From Misgurnus anguillicaudatus (Eukaryota > Chordata > Actinopteri > Cypriniformes > Cobitidae): 64,000 nucleotides of DNA. The notes under the pieces were generated by a model, which was given only the letters and a program-made list of their open reading frames with translations, had not been told where the DNA came from and did no database searches. The translations under genes and the position numbers were made by a program. Numbering within the stretch: position 1 is the stretch's first letter; every line of letters begins with the position of its first letter. The stretch is from contig NC_073354.2 in the NCBI RefSeq assembly GCF_027580225.2, forward strand, positions 33,396,501-33,460,500. The letters run 5' to 3'. Shown here one piece after another: positions 22,911 to 34,065 of this stretch.

Positions 22911-23640
22911 AGACAGAAATTTCTTGAAGTTAACAACTGCAACAAAAGCTAAACTGCATTAAAGTGGAAATCTGTTAAATAATATCACTGTATTAGGACT
23001 GAAAATGAGACAATTTATTTTAAATCACTTACCCACTATCATTCTATCTAAACCACAAAGTCCTTTGATTATCTTCCGTACACAACACATTTTTTGATAT
23101 TTTTGATGAAAACCGGGAGGCTTTTGACTATCCCATAGACTCCAGTTTGATTTTCACAATTCTTTCACCAAAAGAATAAGACATCGCAAAAAAGGTCCAT
23201 GTGCCATCAGTAGTACAATGATAATATTATGAAGCGACGAGAACACTTTTGTGAGCAAAGAAAACAAAACAAACCATTTATTTAATAATTAGTTCTTTCT
23301 ACTTGGTCCTTCAGTGCGCATTCACGAGCAGACAATGGGGCATACCAGGGCTGTGCAAAAATATTGATACAGCTAACTATCGTGAATGTCTCCGAAGTTA
23401 GAGGGAGTGAGAAAATGGCAGAAAATTTAAAAACATCTGCAGCTATCAAAGAAATATTGAATGGCTTTGCATGCATCACGTTACACTGTCAGTTAAGGAT
23501 CTGATACAGTCTCATTTATACATGTGCTGCAGCTCCCCCTTGTGTTTTTTAAAGAAATGTACAATCATTGCGGTGATCTGAAATCATCGCAATGAGGTCA
23601 AACAATCCCGATGAGACGATTATTTAATCATTGTGACAGC
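22911..23640. other. mark3 intron 1, stretch without gene
   Basis: AT-rich. 23345-23640 ends in a hAT-like terminal phrase (GTGACAGCCCTATTAG), and begins with GGGCTGTGCAAAAATATTG near 23349, so 23348-23645 is probably a decayed hAT MITE with GGGCTGT(G) ends. Confidence 0.45.
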
Positions 23641-23654
23641 CCTATTAGAAATCA

Positions 23655-23800
23655 CCTAAACAAACATGCCCCTACCCCAATAGAATCTGGACCTTCTTTT
23701 GATAGACCCGCCCCACACATACGCAACCCAGATAACGATGTTGGTTAGTAGACACGCCCCTTACTGCTGATTGGCTACAAGTGTGTTTTGGTAGTTGGCC
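23655..23800 (+). repeat. Partial copy of the F7 interior
   Basis: Nearly identical to 11648-11790 (CTTCTTTTGATAGACCCGCC, then TACTGCTGATTGGCTACAAG). The GGCGGGGTGCATGAT termini are absent here. Confidence 0.85.
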
Positions 23801-23888
23801 CGACTCCCCTTTATGAATTGTTTACAGTGTTTGCATAATGGCTTAAATAAAAATGGAAAAAAAATGTTGGTAACTATAGCCGAATGTA

Positions 23889-24380
23889 TACTAGGGACGT
23901 CCGCGTATGTGCGCCGTCCGCATGACGTCATTTTCGTCATCAGGAGGGTCCGCGGTCGGCCGCGCAGACCGTCCGTGTGCAGCCCAAAATTTGAGGTTGT
24001 GCGGACAGTGCGTGTACAGTCCGCGTACAACAGCGCATGCGCGTAAAAATATTTACTGCAAACAATTATACAAAAGAAATAGACAGCATTTGCACACACA
24101 CGTTCTTCTTTAACTTTTACTTCTTCCAAGAACAGAAAGCTGAAGCATGTTTGTTACCATAATGTTTAATTCCTGTTCTTTGTTGTCTTGTTGTTTGTTC
24201 TAAACTTTGTTTGCATTGGTGGATCAGTTTCTTTTCTTCACCAATCCTAATGTTTTAATGTACTGTAAAATGTCGCCAAATCAGTGCTGTCTGTTAGACT
24301 AATAATTTGAATAAGAAATCATTTGTATTGCGTATAGTGTCGAACGCGGCCATCCTCGTGTAGCCGCGGGGAGTATACTT
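23889..24380. mobile_element. Probable MITE with CpG-rich ends
   Basis: The left part GTATACTAGGGACGTCCGCG and the right part CGCGGGGAGTATAC are loosely inverted. Several open frames across 23761-24129 are repeat-derived and have no domain. Ends are uncertain. Confidence 0.35.
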
Positions 24381-24658
24381 GGAAAGCTGCTGAACGCGAT
24401 TCGGACCTACTACATCCGCCACGTTGATACATTACGTGACATACATCGTCATCACGCCATGTCATACCAGCGCGAAAACAGCCGCATCGCCACTTCACCT
24501 CTTCTTCTTCGTTGCATAACTCCGCTCCAGGGGCATCATGGAAGTAGTAGGTCATCCGGGTACTTTTCGCCTACTGTTTTTGGAATATTATGTATTCGGA
24601 CATGCTACTCGCCTTGCCTACTGCTTTTCGCCTACCTAGGCGGTTTCGGACGCAGCAC

Positions 24659-24895
24659 CAGTGTTTCCAAACAGGGGTCCGGGGCCCACAGGGGGGCCTC
24701 CGCAGATTTCCAAGGTGACTTAAAATTGCACAAAACAAGCATTAAAATAAGATGTTTCTTATTTCTTTGACGAATCTGTCTAGTCATTCCAAACTCTAGT
24801 TAATTTTATTTGGGAAAAAGTGAGTGAGTGGGGGGCCTTCAAATGTTGTGGGCAACTAGGGGGCCTTTAAGTGAAAAAGGTTGGGAACCACTGAT
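24659..24895. mobile_element. Charlie-like hAT MITE
   Basis: Left end CAGTGTTTCCAAACAGGGGT and right end AAGGTTGGGAACCACTG; CAGTGGTTCCCAACC is the typical terminus of Charlie-type hAT elements. Target duplication is not clear. Confidence 0.7.
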
Positions 24896-25442
24896 CTAAC
24901 CCCCCACCACCAAACTAGAGTCCCCTCAGTGAATTTCTGCCATTTCCAGCCCTGACTGTAGTGCACATTATGGTTCCACTATCAGAAATATTGCGAAAAT
25001 ATTGTTACACTGTATCTCACATACTGTTAAACCGTAATATTATAGCAGAAATACTGTTACACTGAAATACTGTTACATTATTGTGGGAAAATATCGTTTA
25101 GGTTGAAACAATATTGTTGCACTACAGGAAGTCGCATGATGGTGACTTGACAGATCTTTTGAGGTGTGAAGCAGCGCTCGTGAGAGTCACGCGTGGTTAT
25201 GTTTATTCTGAAAAAACTGTGACCGCGACAGATGAGAAAACATCTGCACTAACTGACTACTCTTTCCTGACAAGAAAACATCACAATGGTGCGAAATACT
25301 TGCACATTAACAGTCCCCCTGATTACCATATGAATACCAATGCTCGAAAGTTTAAAAGTGGATTAAATTTCAGAATAAATAAATAGCACACGTGCAAATA
25401 GACACACAACATCTACTAATTAAAATGGCTTTTCATACTCAC

Positions 25443-25493
25443 GTTCTCTGTGTCTCTTTCGTTGACAGTAGGTAACGGGGTTCTGGTTGACAT
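25443..25493 (-). CDS. mark3: mark3 coding exon 1 with start codon
   Basis: 51 bp, 17 codons: MSTRTPLPTVNERDTEN, followed by the donor GTGAGT. This is the N-terminus of MARK3 as known in vertebrates (a human-like MSTRTPLPTVNERDTEN), joined in phase 0 to exon 2. The start context is TAAAATGTC with A at -3. Too short to be called as a long frame; found by reading the minus strand. Intron 1 to exon 2 is 13.3 kb and is where most of the nested MITEs lie. The 5' untranslated part continues upstream on the minus strand toward 26200. Confidence 0.93.
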
Positions 25494-25939
25494 TTTAATG
25501 TGTCTTTATCTCCAAAGTGGATCTTGCGGTCCAAGTCCTATCAGTTCGCAGGGTGGACAGCTGCCGTGCACAAGCTGATGAAGATCATGGACCAACATCA
25601 ACAGCGATGCCAAATTCCAGCACAGAGCTCCAGAATAATGCAATCATTTATCCAGACGCGTAACGGCACAACAGGTCACCCGCGGCACGAAGGGGAGCAA
25701 CTTTCCACAAAGATCTGGCAACCAACAGGTCATAACCTATTTAGCCAACTGGATTGTTTTGAAAAAACAAAACTTTAAAAAGTGCCAATTGTGAAACTCC
25801 AGCACAGTTAACAGGCCCTTCGGAAACTGCACACAGTCTTCAAACAAGGAAAAGGGGAGGGGGACCGCGTAAAACCGGCTCTGCGTCTTGACGCGCGTTT
25901 TAAAAATCTTCAACCGCAAGTCGTTTATTCAAGTCCCAC

Positions 25940-26240
25940 ATGAACTCCAGTCGATCTCTTTTTGATCACCACAGGTTGTTTAAATCTCTCTCATCCCGAA
26001 CTGTGGGCTTTGCCAGCCCAGATATAGATGAGTCCAAGATGGCTGCGTGCTGCTGGCTGATGCTGCCAAGCCAAACCCAGCGCACCGAGCGCAGCGCAGC
26101 CCAGCCGGAGGAAGTGAGGACAGAGGCGGCTGAAAAAGCTCATTGGACGGCGCGGCGCTGTTTGTTGTTGCTGGGGTACTAAGGAGAAAGATGGACCTGC
26201 CTGGCGCACGGAACCCGGCAAAATAACTCAATGGTACCCA
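25940..26240 (-). promoter_or_regulatory. mark3: CpG-rich 5' end / promoter region of mark3
   Basis: About 450-750 bp upstream of the mark3 start codon the sequence becomes GC- and CpG-rich in an otherwise AT-rich neighbourhood (26050-26160, e.g. AGCGCACCGAGCGCAGCGC, GGACGGCGCGGCGCTG). On the minus strand it contains an inverted-CCAAT type box (CATTGG at 26137-26142 on plus) and an ETS-like core (GGAGGAAGTGAGG near 26107). The six-frame open ORFs here are a GC effect. The exact start site cannot be read. Confidence 0.5.
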
Positions 26241-27870
26241 AATGCTTCATGGTCAGATCGCCCACCCCGATGACGTGGGAATGTGGATTAATTCATTTCG
26301 CACGCGCTGTGTTTTGTTAATACGATAGACTTGAACAAAGTAAGGTTTACAAATGTTCAGGCTGTGTAGTATCTTTCCGTTGCAGACAGGTGTGAAAAAT
26401 TCTTATAATAAAAGCATTTAAAAAAAACTTCTAAGACCCGTTTTTGACCGAAAGTTTTTTTGTGAAACCAAAAATAGTTATTTTATGGAAGAACTCATCA
26501 TTTATTTTTAATCGTATAGAACCATAATATAATTTACTTTAAACATTTTGAAAATATGCTTCTTGTGTTTTGCCATCTTTTACTGCTATGTCTGCTATGG
26601 TATTGTATTTATAATAGGCTATATGATACTATATTATATGATATCATAGTCTGTCTCGTAATGATTAAAATTGTCAACTTTTTTTTTTGAGCTGATAAAG
26701 GATTGATAAACATATCATCTTTATTTTAAAGAAACATAATAAAATAGAAATATAAAACAATGATTTAAATTGAATGGCTCTTGTTCTGCATGGCAGATAA
26801 CACACACATCCATGGCTTATATTTTGCTTATAGATGTATATTAAAAAAAATATGTGTATTCAGTATAAACATAATCAAACACTAAGAAGTTGTTTTTTAG
26901 TTGTTTATTTACCTCATTTGCTTGTTTTGTATTATTTTAAACAATTATAAGTCATACTGAGGCCCTCTAGTGGTTGAGAACCTCAATGACTTCAAATAGA
27001 AAATTAAAAATTGGCAAAATCAATTTAATTTTATTTGTATTACCTGGCTGAAAAAAGACAAAACATCTTTGTTTTTAAGTTTATATTATTGGAGATTTTA
27101 CAGTGCATTTTATATTCACTGATATGATCTTAACACAGACACATCATATAAACGTCCTTTCACAGTGAGCTGAATTTGCAAATGTAAACCTTTTTAATAC
27201 AATTAAGACTTAAACTTAAGACCTACAGTACCAAAACTGCTGTTGTAGGTAATCTTCCTCATATTTATGATTGCTTACTGCCCCCTAGTGGTCATAGGGC
27301 GTTTCACTATAAAGGGTGTGATTAATGACTTAATCAGTCTTATTAAGAAATTAAGGTGATCTTAAGGCTTATAAATAATGGTTTCGTTTTCAAATGTGCA
27401 GATGCAATTTGATTTCATTTAGTAAAAAAAAGAAAATCCAGAAAACCTATAATGAATATTAAATATACTGTACACACACTTGTATGTCAAAACAGGTAAG
27501 ACTGGGTTTGCGATTAAACATAAACAGAGCATGTAGGATAAATACAACTGTGCTTTAATATAAACCTACAGTATTTCCTGAACTATTACCTGAGAATTGA
27601 CTCACATCAACAACTTTTCTGTCAGACATGCTGAGGCCTAGTGCTCACTACTAAAAGTGAAATTATCCCCCTTGAGACCTACATTTATTTTTAACTTTAG
27701 TAAAGTACTTTGTTTATATTCTTATAATACTGTAGACTATGGCACATTTCAAGTCTTCATATTTTAAAGAGAAAGTAAAGGTAGGTGACACCAGCTTTTG
27801 GAGAATGTAGTGATTCACTGGAAAAAAACAATATGTTATTTCTTCACTCAAATACCTAGAAATTTCTGGG
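26241..27870. other. Intergenic stretch between mark3 and clic5
   Basis: AT-rich, no gene. Short phrases such as GCCCTCTAGTGGTTGAGAAC (26960) and GCCCCCTAGTGGTCATAGG (27280) are the sort that mark MITE or SINE edges, but I cannot delimit an element. Confidence 0.35.
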
Positions 27871-27879
27871 AAAAAAACA

Positions 27880-28690
27880 CAGCATAAACTGATGAGCTGG
27901 TTTAAGCTGGTGTAGCAAGCTGGTCTAGCTTTGGTAACTTTTTCAGGTGGTCTAGCTGGATATCAGGCTGGAAGACCAGCTACTGCCACGTTAAGCCAAC
28001 TAAAACCACCTCATGCTGCTCTTACCCTTATGAAAATTAACCATGGTTTTACTAAAGTTAAAACCAAAAATACATGGTTACTGCCCTGCTAAAAAACAGC
28101 TTAAACAAGCTAAAACCAGCCATCCTGACCAGCTTACACCAGCCTGACCAGGTAAAACCAGCCTGACCAGCTATAAAAAGTTGCCAAAACCCCTCTTAAA
28201 TCAGCATGATACACCAGCTATGACCAGGCTGGGAGACCAGCTAAAACCAGCTTGACCAGCTTAAGCTAGTTTTAGCTGTTTTTTTCAGCAGGGTGTAGTG
28301 CATGGTTTTCAAAAACCATAGTTACACTATGGTTACTGTAGTAACCCTACTGAAAAAAAAACAGCTAAGACCAACATAAGCTGGTTTTAGCTGTTGCTGG
28401 TCTAGCAAGCTAGTTGGGTTTTGGGCACTTTTTAAGCTGGTCTAGCTGGACTTAGCTGGACAGGCTGGAAGACCAGCTGACCCACCAGCATTGCCAGGCT
28501 GGGAGAACCAGCTTAAACCAGCTACTGCCACCTTAAACCAGCAAAAAACAGCTACCAGTTTATGCTGGTCTTTGCTGGATTTTTAAACCATGGTTTTGCT
28601 GATAGTAATCAGTACATCAAAAAACCATGGTTTCTACACTTTTACCACAAAAAATGGTTAATTTTCGTAAGGGTAGCTGGATTTTTCAGT
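27880..28690. repeat. Nest of accagc foldback repeats and an ACCATGG-type MITE
   Basis: The outer foldback (GAGCTGGTTTAAGCTGG and onward) is split by a MITE at 28019-28675 with ends CTTACCCTTATGAAAATTAACC and its near reverse complement; GCTG lies at both edges (28015-28018 and 28676-28679). Inside that MITE are two more foldbacks of the same accagc family, 28084-28293 (CCCTGCTAAAAAACAGC to CAGCAGGG) and about 28345-28584. Dozens of CCAGC/GCTGG words can pair over long distances. Confidence 0.75.
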
Positions 28691-29040
28691 ATACGAGGAA
28701 TAATAATAGACAAATTAAACAAATATCTATAATAACAGCACAGAGATAAATGATGTGGTCGTAGATAGATGCATTTGTTAACATTAGTTAAAGCATAATA
28801 AACTAGCATTAACAACTATGTGACCAGATGTGATTTATTTCATAATGGGAGGTTAGGTTAGCATGTGATTAAAAAATATGATTTTTTTTGTTACTTTCAA
28901 AGTGTTATGCAAATGTAATAAAGAACAAATAAATCTTAACGCGCAATTCTTATTAATTTTTATTGGGTCGTATAAGATACGAAGAACAATAATTGAAGTC
29001 CAGCTTACTTTTTATAAACCGTTTTATGACAGTCATCGAG

Positions 29041-29153
29041 CAAAGTTCATTTATAAGTGATCTGTCATCTCCTGGAGCAACAGGCGTGGACCGAAGCGCT
29101 CGACTCTCCAACCTCATCTCTAACTTTTCCACAATCCCACAGGAGCTTTAATC
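29041..29153 (+). promoter_or_regulatory. clic5: Putative promoter and 5' leader of the long clic5 transcript
   Basis: TTTATAAG at 29050-29057 is a TATA-like word about 100 bp upstream of the start codon. The following 60 bp (CTCCTGGAGCAACAGGCGTG and onward) has balanced composition, as expected for a leader. The start has A at -3 and G at +4. No transcript evidence is available from sequence alone. Confidence 0.4.
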
Positions 29154-29699
29154 ATGGCCACAAACGACCAAGAAAAACCACACGAAAACATAGATAAACA
29201 CCTATATGAGACTCCGTATGACGCCGTAGCGCCCGACCCGGAGCCGATATATGAGAATCAAAGTGCGATAGAGGAGTGCGCCGCGCAATCGACCTCTCCA
29301 GAATACATGGACACGAGAGAAGCCACTCAAGAAAAAGAAAGACACCCTTCACCATCCGATGAACAAGATGAGAAAGTTGAAGACGAAATGGATGAGAAAG
29401 TTGAAGAGCACATGGATGAGAAAGTTGAAGACCACACAGATGAGGAACCTGTAGGGGCTTCTCTATTCAATGGGGATGAAAACGAGTTTTCTTCAGAGGA
29501 CACTTGTGACCCATACGAAGACAAACCTTTATTGGTCACAGATGACCTGCTCATGGCATACAGTCTTCAGGAGGATGACGTATCTTCAGAACCTGAGGAG
29601 ATAGTTGACTACAGCCTGAAAACCATTGAGGACAACCCTGTGGAGGAGGTCACGACGGTTTCAGACCCTGACCAGCCAGAGGTTGCGCTTTATGTCAAG
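29154..29699 (+). CDS. clic5: clic5 long first exon (CLIC5B-like N-terminus)
   Basis: 546 bp, 182 codons, phase 0, ending VALYVK at the donor GTAAGG. The N-terminal extension is acidic and low-complexity, like the long form of CLIC5. It has tyrosine motifs (YETPYD, PIYENQ, EYMD) and three 8-residue repeats DEKVEDEM / DEKVEEHM / DEKVEDHT at 29367-29438, encoded by a 24-bp tandem repeat. Joined to the shared exons it gives 412 residues, close to the about 410 of human CLIC5B. The last residues (LYVK) correspond to the LFVK that starts the conserved CLIC fold. CLIC5B localises to Golgi and cortical actin structures in mammals; in this fish that is inference. The reverse-strand serine-rich frame is a shadow. 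Confidence 0.92.
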
Positions 29700-29879
29700 G
29701 TAAGGATTGTGGATTTATTTCAGATTTATTTATGACATCTGGATTATTTTTATTATTAAAGAAAGCAGTAAATTTGGAGTCTGAAGGTCAGTTGGGTGTG
29801 TTTGTTGATAGCCCTTTTATTTCTGCTCACCTTTGGCCTGATCGGAGACATCAATCTAAAGATTAATCTGATCTGTTCA

Positions 29880-29990
29880 CTTCTTAAAAAGATAGTTTAC
29901 CTCAAAATGAAAAATCTGTCATTTAATTGTTCTTAACTTGTATGAGTTTCTGTATTTTGTTGAAGAGAATTGAAGATGGTAAGGTCTAAA
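29880..29990. repeat. MITE fragment (GATAGTTTACCTCAAAATGA)
   Basis: The segment beginning TTAAAAAGATAGTTTACC resembles the left end of a very common cyprinid repeat that starts with a TTAAAGGGATAGTTCACC-type phrase. The right end is not seen. Confidence 0.5.
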
Positions 29991-30507
29991 AGTATTATTT
30001 TTTCCTACTATGGAAGTCAATTAGTTTTAGAATTAAGAGAGTGGTAAAGGTTTCAGTCGTGTCAATGTAGTAGCAGGTTAATGATTTCATGTGCTTACAA
30101 GAAATGCATTAAATGTTAAGAAAAATGGACTAACATTAACAAAAAGACATCCGCTGACTCATTCAGCCTACAGTTTAATTTAGTCATTAACTTTATTAGG
30201 GTTTCTGAAGTTGTGTTTGTTTACAGTGTCTGTCTGTAGATATCCTGAACTAACTTCAGCTGTGAGAGTGAAATCTCCAGTCACTTGCTTTAGAGATTCG
30301 CTGACAGGAAAGTTTAAACAAGGCTTGCATGGCAGCCGTTTAATCATTAACCGCAGGTCTGTATAGTCATAGAAACCAGAATGAACTCCAGGTCTGAGCA
30401 AATGAACCCATAGCTACTTTCTTTACTTTCTGATAGGGGAACACTTCAGTTTATGTACAGCACAGTGGGTCAATCATCAGATTGAGCTACTGTGATTGTA
30501 GGGTTAA

Positions 30508-30884
30508 AGGTGCACTGTGTAACTTTAAAGGGGATTTCTTGACATAAATGCAATGTTGGATGTGGTGTATAAAGATCTTACATGATTAACTGTATTGTTT
30601 TTATTACCTTTTAAATGAGCTGTTTTATCTACATACACGGGGGGTCCCCTTACATGGAAGTCACGATTTTGCGCCGCCATGCTTCTACAGTAGTTCTCAA
30701 TGGACAAACCGCTCTTCAGAGCGCGTTTTGTCACTATATTGTCTCAGATGATGATGTGTTTGTCCTCTGGGAGCTACCGTAGCTTCTCTATGCGTTTTGA
30801 AAGGGAGGGGTGAGCTATGAACTTAGCTGCTGGTTGCAATTCGCACTATCACCACCAGATGCCACTAAATCTACACACAGAACC
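30508..30884. mobile_element. TTAA-flanked MITE, family F2, copy 1
   Basis: TTAA at 30504-30507 and 30885-30888. Ends AGGTGCACTGTGTAA and CACACAGAACC are inverted. The interior CATGGAAGTCACGATTTTG and CACCACCAGATGCCACTAAA match the copies at 38166, 45178 and 55451. Its right edge abuts the Harbinger element that follows. Confidence 0.8.
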
Positions 30885-30887
30885 TTA

Positions 30888-31705
30888 ATGCTGCGTTTAC
30901 ACCAGCCGCGGTAGAGGCGTCAAGCGCAAGTGATTTCAATGTTAAGTCAATGTGAAGATGCGTTGACGCCCGTCTGCAGGTCTCGCGAAGCGGATGAGGC
31001 GTTTGGCGCGGAAGACGTGATTCCGCCTCATTCGCGCGTGTAGTTTGCGCGAATGGCGCTAGTTGAGCGCCTGGCGCGGTACGCGTGAATGGTGCTTTTT
31101 GTGCATTTTGCATTTGACACGAATTGCCGGCTGACGCCCGAGTTGAAAAACGTAAACTTTGGCAGATTTACGCGCCGCGTTAACCAATCAGGAGACTGCT
31201 CGCTGCTGTTGCGGCAGCCCCGCCCGGAGTCACTCATTCAACATGAAGAAACGCTTGATATTGTCCGTGAGCAGTCACCCGGAGCTATACGACACAAGTT
31301 CTTATTTCTATAGAGACAGGAATAAAAAGGAACTCGCTTGGAAGAGTGTCAGTGAGGACATCGAGCAACCTGGTAAGGTGTAATACACATTTCACTTTTG
31401 AGTCACGTGACGTTTATCGAACCGCAGCGTTTATTTTCCCCCTGTAGTAAGGTGACCAAATACAAACCGGTAACTCTCTCGATAAATGCACAAACAACAT
31501 CAGTCATCTAGCAAAAAGACAACCGCATAGCACTTGCCCTTCCCACAAGAGAGCAGATTTTGGCTCTGACGCCCGTCAAATGCTTCCTTTTTCTGCGCGT
31601 CTACTTCGCTCTAGACGCGTGAATGCATTCAAACTGTTCAAGCGACAAACTAGGCGCGCTAGACGCGATTTTGACGCATCAAAAGCGGTTGGTGTAAACG
31701 TAGCA
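30888..31705 (+). mobile_element. Harbinger-type element carrying a MADF exon
   Basis: Ends ATGCTGCGTTTACACCAGCC and GGTTGGTGTAAACGTAGCA are inverted repeats, and TTA lies on both sides (30885-30887 and 31706-31708). The interior contains the first exon of the DNA-binding ORF of a Harbinger transposon (see 31243). No DDE transposase is present, so it is non-autonomous. It lies in clic5 intron 1. Related partial copies are at 51900, 52990 and 61248. Confidence 0.8.
31243..31372 (+). CDS. MADF-domain exon of a Harbinger ORF2-type protein
   Basis: ATG-initiated frame: MKKRLILSVSSHPELYDTS, then YFYRDRNKKELAWKSVSEDI, ending at the donor GTAAGG. HPELYDTSS and LAWK-VSE are hallmarks of the MADF (Myb/SANT-like) domain that Harbinger elements encode as a separate DNA-binding protein. 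Only the first exon is present before the element ends, so no full protein is made here. The frame is intact in this copy and broken at codon 2 in the copy at 61448. Confidence 0.7.
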
Positions 31706-31708
31706 TTA

Positions 31709-32488
31709 GGCTGATGGACATCAATGTTGTGTTTATGTTTATAGAGTTTTTGTTCATGTTTTATTAGTGCATACAATCGCTCATTCGTTCTTATGCCTTT
31801 AAATTACAGGATTATTTTTTGTAATGATATTCAATTTCCCAAACTCCCTTTTTTATTATCAAATTCCTTGTTTTCCGTTTTCATTTTTCTGGATTTAAAT
31901 TAAATTTCAGTAACCAAAAAGAATATGTTATCAACTGAAAACATTAAACGAATACAATTTAACAACAATTTATTGAAAGTTTTTTTTTAAAATTACATAT
32001 AGGCCGATGTATTGTATTGTAGGCTATATGTTTGGCTTTCTTTGTAACTGCAACTGCAAATGTACTACAACTGTGCTACTTACAATCAACCAAACCAGAC
32101 GTGGAACTACGTAAAAAAACTAGCACTAGAAAATGAGTTATAATGGGTATTAAAATTGACTGAATCCAAAATTTGCCAAATTCTGTGACAATCCACGTTG
32201 TATAGTAATAAGTATAATTTTTTTATTCTTAGATTCTGTGATTCCGTCCGTGTTTTCCACATCGCAGAAATCATAGAGCCCTACATACTGTAGATGTTTG
32301 TTGCAGTGAACCGATAAAAGTTTTGTTCTTATGAAACTCCCAAAGGATTTCAACAACTCTTCCAATTTTATGATCACACACATATAGCCATAAAGAAGCA
32401 GCAATAAAACAGAGTAAAGCTTATCTAAACACAAAAGTTTATAATCTCATACATTGCCAAGGTGGATTGAAGTTTACATGGTTAGGAC
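31709..32488. other. clic5 intron 1, stretch without gene
   Basis: AT-rich, no domain-bearing frame and no clear repeat ends. Confidence 0.4.
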
Positions 32489-33223
32489 TTAAAGGAAAAC
32501 ACCACCGTTTTTCAATATTTTACTATGTTCTTACCTAAACTTAGATGAATTAATACATACCTATCTTTATTAATGTGTGCATTCTAAATCTCTGTACAGC
32601 GCCCCGTGAACGTGTCAGCATTCAGCCCAGCCCCATCCATTCCTTAGGATCCAAACAGAGATTAATTTAGAAGTCACCAAACACTTCCATGTTTTCCCTA
32701 TTTAAAGACTGTTACATGAGTAGTTACACGAGTAAGTATGGTGCCACAAAATAAAATGTGGTGATTTTTTTAAGCAATGAAAAATAAGAACTATATTGTA
32801 TGGCGGAAGAGCACTTAGTTTGCAGCACTTCGACCTCGGCGCGCAGTAACATTATCACTCCTCACTACTCCCCCTCTCTCTCAAACTTCCGTCAATATTA
32901 CTGCACCTGAGGTCGAAGTGCTGCAAACTAAGTGCTCTTCCACCATACAATATAGTTCTCATTTTTTATCCACTTAAAAAAATCGGCATGTTTTATTTTG
33001 TGCCACCATATTTCCTCGTGTAACTACTCATGTAACAGTCTTTAAATAGGGAAAACATGGAAGTGTTTGGTGGCTTCTACATTCATCCCTGTTTGGATCC
33101 TAATAAAGGAATGAGGCTAGGCTAAATGCTAACACATTCATGACGCGCTGTACAAAGTTTAAGTGCATGCATTGAATAAAGATAGGAATGTATTAATTTG
33201 TCTAATTTGAGATAAGAACATAG

Positions 33224-34065
33224 CCTGGGTGCCAGCCGATCTTAGCCCCGCCCACCACATTTTGAAAAACGGGAAGATCGGTCTGGCGTTTTTCCGTTGA
33301 GGAGCTACTATGAGAGTCCCAAAACTGGTCGACGAATCAAATTGTGAGGGCGGGCTTTATACGATGATGGACAGATGATCAACAGTAACGTATCAACCAC
33401 GTCACCAAAGAGCGCGTGTGTTGAATGGCTGCGCTGTACAGTTCAGATGTGTGGATTCTGACATTGAGTCTGTTCTAAAAGATATCGACAGAGCATTGAT
33501 TTTAAAAGAGGAACAGAGAAATGCGATCAAGGCATTTGTTTATGTCTTTGCCGTCCTTCCTACGGGATTCGGCAAAAGTTGGTCGCACATAAAGAAGTTA
33601 AAGAAGCAACTGAAATGGGTATCACGGCGATGCAACTCGGCGTGCACGATGAGATGGATATAATTAGCGGTCGTTGCCAGCTTCTTTTCGGAAGCCCGGA
33701 ATCGTAACTGCAGAAAAAGTGGAGGGACATGCTAGGCTCCGATATTTTTCAAGCCAACGTAATGGGTAGCTATCGTCGTGGATGAAGTTCACCTAACATA
33801 CAAATGGTAAGAGATAGTCTTACTGTATGACTTAGTAAATACTTAATGTTGTGATCTAAACGAAATGTTGTAAACATAGTAGGTCAGGCTGCAAAAGACG
33901 ACATTTCAACATACGTCACATACTCCGTTGCTCTGATTGGTCATAGGTCTATCCAATTGAGTGGAGAGGCATTTTTCGGTTGAGACACGCCTCATAATTT
34001 TAGCTCAATGGAGCGGTATCAGACTCAAATTCTGACTAGAATTGCCTATGACAACGTCAGGCTAG
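33224..34065 (+). mobile_element. 842-bp element with a RecQ-like helicase fragment and about 11-bp target duplication
   Basis: TAAGAACATAG occurs immediately left (33213-33223) and right (34066-34076), and is single in other F6 copies. The ends read CCTGGGTGCCAGCCGA and GACAACGTCAGGCTAG; AGCCTG is shared as a weak inverted terminus. The interior holds a broken helicase reading frame (see 33418). No transposase seen. A duplication of 9-11 bp is known for Mutator-like elements and 10 bp for IS4EU; I cannot assign the family. Confidence 0.7.
33418..33825 (+). pseudogene. Broken RecQ/DEAD-like helicase fragment
   Basis: One frame reads ALILKEEQRNAIKAF and then FAVLPTGFGKS, a Walker A motif of superfamily 2 helicases preceded by a Q-motif-like region. 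It then shifts frame into KEATEMGITAMQLGVHDEMD and LLFGSPES, meets a stop, and after another shift reads IVVDEVHLTYKW, where DEVH is the Walker B (DExH) box, ending at GTAAGA. About 40 residues between motifs I and Ia appear deleted. At least two frameshifts and one stop make it non-functional. The first part of the frame has no ATG in good context. It is cargo of the surrounding mobile element. Confidence 0.72.

Noticed and set aside
25980..26231. Open frames on both strands in the GC-rich region upstream of mark3
   Set aside because: GC-rich promoter/5' UTR DNA rarely contains stops; no conserved domain, and the real start lies at 25493.
29327..29554. Serine-rich minus-strand frame
   Set aside because: Reverse reading of the acidic DEKVE repeat of the clic5 exon.
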